Shown in pieces: positions 60,796 through 64,000 of a stretch of 64,000 bases of DNA; position 1 is the stretch's first letter; every line of letters begins with the position of its first letter. The translations under genes were made by a program, and so were the position numbers. The notes under the pieces are model-generated. The model searched no databases, was not told the DNA's origin, and saw nothing but the letters and a program-made list of their open reading frames with translations. The stretch spans positions 1 through 64,000 of the forward strand of contig NZ_PNDS01000001.1 in the NCBI RefSeq assembly GCF_005886535.1, read 5' to 3'. Source of the DNA: Pseudoalteromonas sp. S2755 (GTDB lineage: Bacteria > Pseudomonadota > Gammaproteobacteria > Enterobacterales > Alteromonadaceae).

Positions 60796-63669
60796 TTATA
60801 GTTTGATATTCACACCAACAGTAGCGCGACGACCGATTGGATCGTACCAGTTAGTGTCTTCAAACGCTAGAGGATGTCTAGGTGGTGTTCTGTCGAACAT
60901 ATTTTGAATACCGAAACGTAGGTCTACGTTTTCAAGTACTCGATAGTTCATTGATAAGTCGAACGTTGTATAAGAAGGAATATCGTTATAATCGTGTTGC
61001 TCGATGTTCCAGCCATTACGGTCATTTACTGCACTGTGACGGTAGTTTGCAACTAACACAGCTCTGAAATCTCCGTACTCATAGCTAGTGTTCAAGCGAC
61101 CACGCCATCTCATGTGATCTTGCTCACCTGTATTCACAAGTAGGTCGATAGGGTTTCCAGTCTGATTAATTTCGTAGTTTTCAACATACGTCGCAGTCAG
61201 CTTAACGCCAAACTCACCGATGCTAGTTTCAAAATCATAAACAGACTCAATATCAACACCGCTCTTCTTCTCTTCAGCTGCGTTTAGTGAAGTTTGGAAG
61301 AAGCTAACTACTTCATGATTTTCATCACGAGTAATGAAACCACAGAAAGGGTTATCTAAGCTATCAGCACGGTAACAGTTTTTAGCCAAATTTCTATAAC
61401 TATAATTTTCGATAGCGTTAGTAATCTCAAAGCTCCAGTAATCAACGGTGATATCAAAGCCTTCTAGTGAAGTAGGTGTATAAACAAAACCCACAACCAT
61501 GTCTTTTGACACTTCGTTGTCAAGGTTGTTATTACCTCCTAGCTTACCTTCCATACTACCGCCATCTTCCCATGTCTGCGATGGCATCCAACCTTCTGGA
61601 ATACCCGCTGCAGCACAGTTTTTGATTACGTTCGCTTTGTACTTGTCATCGGTATTTTGAATTGTACTAGCAGCACATTGGTCATAACGTCCTGAACTAT
61701 ATTGTGTACCTGCCGCAGAGTATAGCTCTTCGATGTTTGGCGCACGTACCGATTCAGCTACAGTTGCACGGAAACGAATGTCATCATTTAGTTGATAAGT
61801 TAAGCCTACTTTATAAGCTGTATCACCACCCGTTGATGAGTAATCCATGTAACGATATGCAAGCTCTAAATTAAGCTCTTGTGCCCAAGCTTGATCAGCT
61901 ACCAGTGGAACAATTACTTCAGCCGCATACTCTTTAACATTAAGTGCACCTGAGTACGCTAAACCAGAGTTACCAAAGATAATACCTTTACGAATACCTG
62001 TGCCAGGCTCTTCATAAGCTGAATCGCGACGCCACTCAAAGCTAAACGCTGTGCCGATTGGACCTGCAGGTAACTCATATACATCACCCGTAACTGTTGC
62101 GCCAAAGCTTGTTTGTGTTCCACCATGCTCTGCTGTTGCAACGGTAGAAATGTAATCGATTGCTTCTGCCGAATGCTCTGGGCTACCTAAAAAGTTAATA
62201 GGAGCACAACCGCTTAGCGCACCTACTACTTCACCGTCATCGTTTCTGTCGGCACAAACAATATTACCTTCAAACATAACTGCATCAAGTGCGTTGTATA
62301 GGTTTTCTTCAATTACTTCACCAAACCACTTAGTATCCTGCTTCAAGCGGCCGTGTTGAAAGTAAGTTGAGTATGACCAGTTGTCATTAATATAGCCGTC
62401 TAAACCAATAGATGCACGGAATGTTGAACGCTCTTGGTCATACTTACGTGGACCAAAGTCATTACTTAAACGACGCATAGAGATTGAATCAGCACCGTTT
62501 TCTTCCATCAAATCGCGAAGGTCTTGCTTAATGAAAGCATTATCTTTACGGATATTCAGTGAACGCCAGAATACTGGAGTGCTTTGACCAAATGCAGAGC
62601 TTAATGAGTACACAGTATCAAAAGTTAGACGGTGATTATCATTAATCTCATAATTGCCCGCAATGTTAAAAGTATGACGCGTTAGCGGTGTACGGAAGAA
62701 CTCATCAGCACCTTCTTCGATACCATCTTTATATTCACCTGCGTAGTAACGGTAAAGTGAATCAGTTGGGTCGCTTGGAAGATAGCCACTACCTGTGTCA
62801 AATGGACGAAGGTCTAGATTTTCATCGAAAGTCCATTGCTTACCGCCTAAGAAAAACTCACTTGACTCATCATATAGGCCAAAGTGCTTTTTACCTTCAT
62901 AAGGAATATTAGCAGGGATACCATCCTCACCGCCTGTATTATTTGGGTTTGGTACTGAAGAAACCGGATTATCATACCACCATGATTTATCGCGCTTAGC
63001 CATTTGTTTTTGGTCAGCAAAGTCATAGTTAAAGATGAAGCCGCCGCCATCAAACTCTTTACCGAATACAAGTGATGCAAAAGTTTGCTCACCACCGCCT
63101 TCAAATGGACGAGTCGTTGCAGCGTCAATCTCGACACCGTCGAAAGAAGTACGAGTAATGATGTTCACAACACCGGCAACCGCATCAGCACCATATACAG
63201 CAGATGCACCACCTGTCGAAATTTCAATACGCTCGATCATTGAAGTCGCGATGTTGTTCAAATCTACAGTGTTATCACCTGCAGAACCACCGATAAAGCG
63301 ACGGCCGTTAACAAGAACAAGAGTACGACTAGAACCCAAACCACGAAGGTCAGTTGTATTTAGACCGTTAGCATAGATATAGTTGTTTGAGTTCTCAGGG
63401 CTTAGACCAACTTCCGCCGCAGGCATTTCAGATAGGAAGTCGTTTACGTTACTAACGCCCGCGTTTTCAAGCTCTACTCTACCGATAACAACGACTGGAG
63501 TTGGTGCCGTTGCAGCGATACGCTTAATTTTTGAACCAGTAACTTGAATACGTTCTACTTCTTCGGTGTTTTCTTCAGCTGATACTGCAGTACTTGCAAG
63601 TGCGGCAGTAGATGCAGCACCGAAAGCGATTGCTAAACGAACAGCTTTACTTATTTTATTATTCAACAT
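60796..63669 (-). CDS. TonB-dependent outer-membrane receptor (large)
   Basis: A 957-residue receptor with signal peptide (about residues 1-30, ending TAVSAEE), a TonB-box-like EEVERIQVTGSKIKR, a plug domain with TTDLRGLGSSRTLVLVNGRR and ERIEISTGGASAVYGADAVA, and a barrel ending in RRATVGVNIKL. Its size and GLGSSRTLVLVNGRR signature match the large Alteromonadales receptors for oligomeric nutrients. The final residue is Leu rather than Phe. The substrate is unknown; there is no adjacent hydrolase. Confidence 0.92.
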   Translation of the reverse strand: MLNNKISKAVRLAIAFGAASTAALASTAVSAEENTEEVERIQVTGSKIKRIAATAPTPVVVIGRVELENAGVSNVNDFLSEMPAAEVGLSPENSNNYIYANGLNTTDLRGLGSSRTLVLVNGRRFIGGSAGDNTVDLNNIATSMIERIEISTGGASAVYGADAVAGVVNIITRTSFDGVEIDAATTRPFEGGGEQTFASLVFGKEFDGGGFIFNYDFADQKQMAKRDKSWWYDNPVSSVPNPNNTGGEDGIPANIPYEGKKHFGLYDESSEFFLGGKQWTFDENLDLRPFDTGSGYLPSDPTDSLYRYYAGEYKDGIEEGADEFFRTPLTRHTFNIAGNYEINDNHRLTFDTVYSLSSAFGQSTPVFWRSLNIRKDNAFIKQDLRDLMEENGADSISMRRLSNDFGPRKYDQERSTFRASIGLDGYINDNWSYSTYFQHGRLKQDTKWFGEVIEENLYNALDAVMFEGNIVCADRNDDGEVVGALSGCAPINFLGSPEHSAEAIDYISTVATAEHGGTQTSFGATVTGDVYELPAGPIGTAFSFEWRRDSAYEEPGTGIRKGIIFGNSGLAYSGALNVKEYAAEVIVPLVADQAWAQELNLELAYRYMDYSSTGGDTAYKVGLTYQLNDDIRFRATVAESVRAPNIEELYSAAGTQYSSGRYDQCAASTIQNTDDKYKANVIKNCAAAGIPEGWMPSQTWEDGGSMEGKLGGNNNLDNEVSKDMVVGFVYTPTSLEGFDITVDYWSFEITNAIENYSYRNLAKNCYRADSLDNPFCGFITRDENHEVVSFFQTSLNAAEEKKSGVDIESVYDFETSIGEFGVKLTATYVENYEINQTGNPIDLLVNTGEQDHMRWRGRLNTSYEYGDFRAVLVANYRHSAVNDRNGWNIEQHDYNDIPSYTTFDLSMNYRVLENVDLRFGIQNMFDRTPPRHPLAFEDTNWYDPIGRRATVGVNIKL

Positions 63670-64000
63670 GATTGATGATCCCTGATTTTTTATTTTAATG
63701 AACGAAAACTCAATAAAAACAACAAATTAAGAGAGATTAAATCTAGTACCTAAAATCACTTGAGTTATCGCGTCGAGAGACATACTACTTTTAGTACCAA
63801 CATAGGGTCAACAATCATTTCATAAAACAAACCAAAAAACGCTTTAATTTAACATCAAAATTCTTTTTTTTCTTTAATTTTCATAATGTTATAAAAGTAA
63901 AAATAAGTTCACTTTTTTTATCACTTTTGTAATTCATCGCAAAAAAATACATTTCACGCAACAATAAAGGTACAAAAGTCACATTTACCTATGACGGGGA
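63670..64000. other. Upstream region of the TonB receptor; no gene seen
   Basis: These 331 bases are AT-rich and hold the leader and promoter region of the TonB receptor gene, which reads away to the left. I see no open frame, RNA motif, Fur box or repeat I can support. The window ends inside the region. Confidence 0.5.

Noticed and set aside
1..64000. Prophage, insertion sequences, CRISPR arrays, integrons
   Set aside because: I saw no transposase, integrase or Cas gene and no regularly spaced direct repeats. The phage-holin family label at 39358-39795 refers to the DUF1469 fold and has no phage context.

Overview
The window looks like chromosome from a marine gammaproteobacterium of the Alteromonadales, most likely Pseudoalteromonas or a close relative. 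The evidence is the conserved gene order (mltD-gloB-methyltransferase-rnhA-dnaQ-tRNA-Asp; yqcC-truC-yqcA; syd/queF; tamA-tamB; metE/metR; hrpB), moderate AT richness, and two large TonB-dependent receptors. I see no prophage, insertion sequence, CRISPR array or rRNA. Species-level assignment is inference.

Layout. 1-6.3 kb: end of a tRNA-Asp, a TIGR03503-type membrane protein, dnaQ, rnhA, a YafS-like methyltransferase, gloB and mltD. 6.3-9.8 kb: flavodoxin yqcA, truC, yqcC, a DUF3549/DUF3301 pair and a DUF805 membrane protein. 9.9-10.7 kb: no protein gene, but the minus strand encodes what I read as a very large CsrB-type regulatory RNA, with about 39 GGA motifs, many in hairpin loops, a terminator, and a UvrY/GacA-like box upstream. 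10.7-14.5 kb: GNAT acetyltransferase, small conserved genes, syd and queF. 14.5-21.6 kb: tamA-tamB with a solute-binding-like protein and a periplasmic cyclophilin. 21.8-32.5 kb: rraB, radD, an H-NS-like gene, pyrC, a GAF-GAF-GGDEF-EAL protein, metE/metR with MetJ and MetR sites, and an ElyC/YdcF-like protein. 32.6-34.7 kb: a hypothetical gene and a chemoreceptor.

34.9-45.7 kb is the most interesting block. Small envelope and stress-type genes (acidic lipoprotein, DUF1328, DUF2383 four-helix protein, MscS channel, BON-domain protein, small beta-barrel, a 52-residue membrane peptide, YqjD/YqjE/YqjK-like trio) sit beside a signalling cluster on the minus strand: a sigma54-dependent response regulator with an intact GAFTGA loop, a 71-residue stand-alone H-box protein, a CHASE3 histidine kinase, a CheY-like regulator and a REC-HK-REC-REC hybrid. 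Three stress transcription units have sigma54-type -24/-12 elements with exact GG-N10-GC spacing. I infer one local circuit: phosphorelay to NtrC-like activator to sigma54 promoters to envelope-stress proteins.

45.7-64 kb: a dual-specificity phosphatase/diacylglycerol kinase fusion, a small membrane protein behind a Fur-like box, an Smr protein, a 2-hydroxyacid dehydrogenase, an OlsF-like two-domain acyltransferase (ornithine lipid synthesis), a thioredoxin-like protein, a TonB receptor, a parvulin, grxA, deaD (with a hairpin that appears to occlude its ribosome binding site), mtfA, hrpB and a second TonB receptor. All calls come from reading sequence and motifs; no database search was possible.
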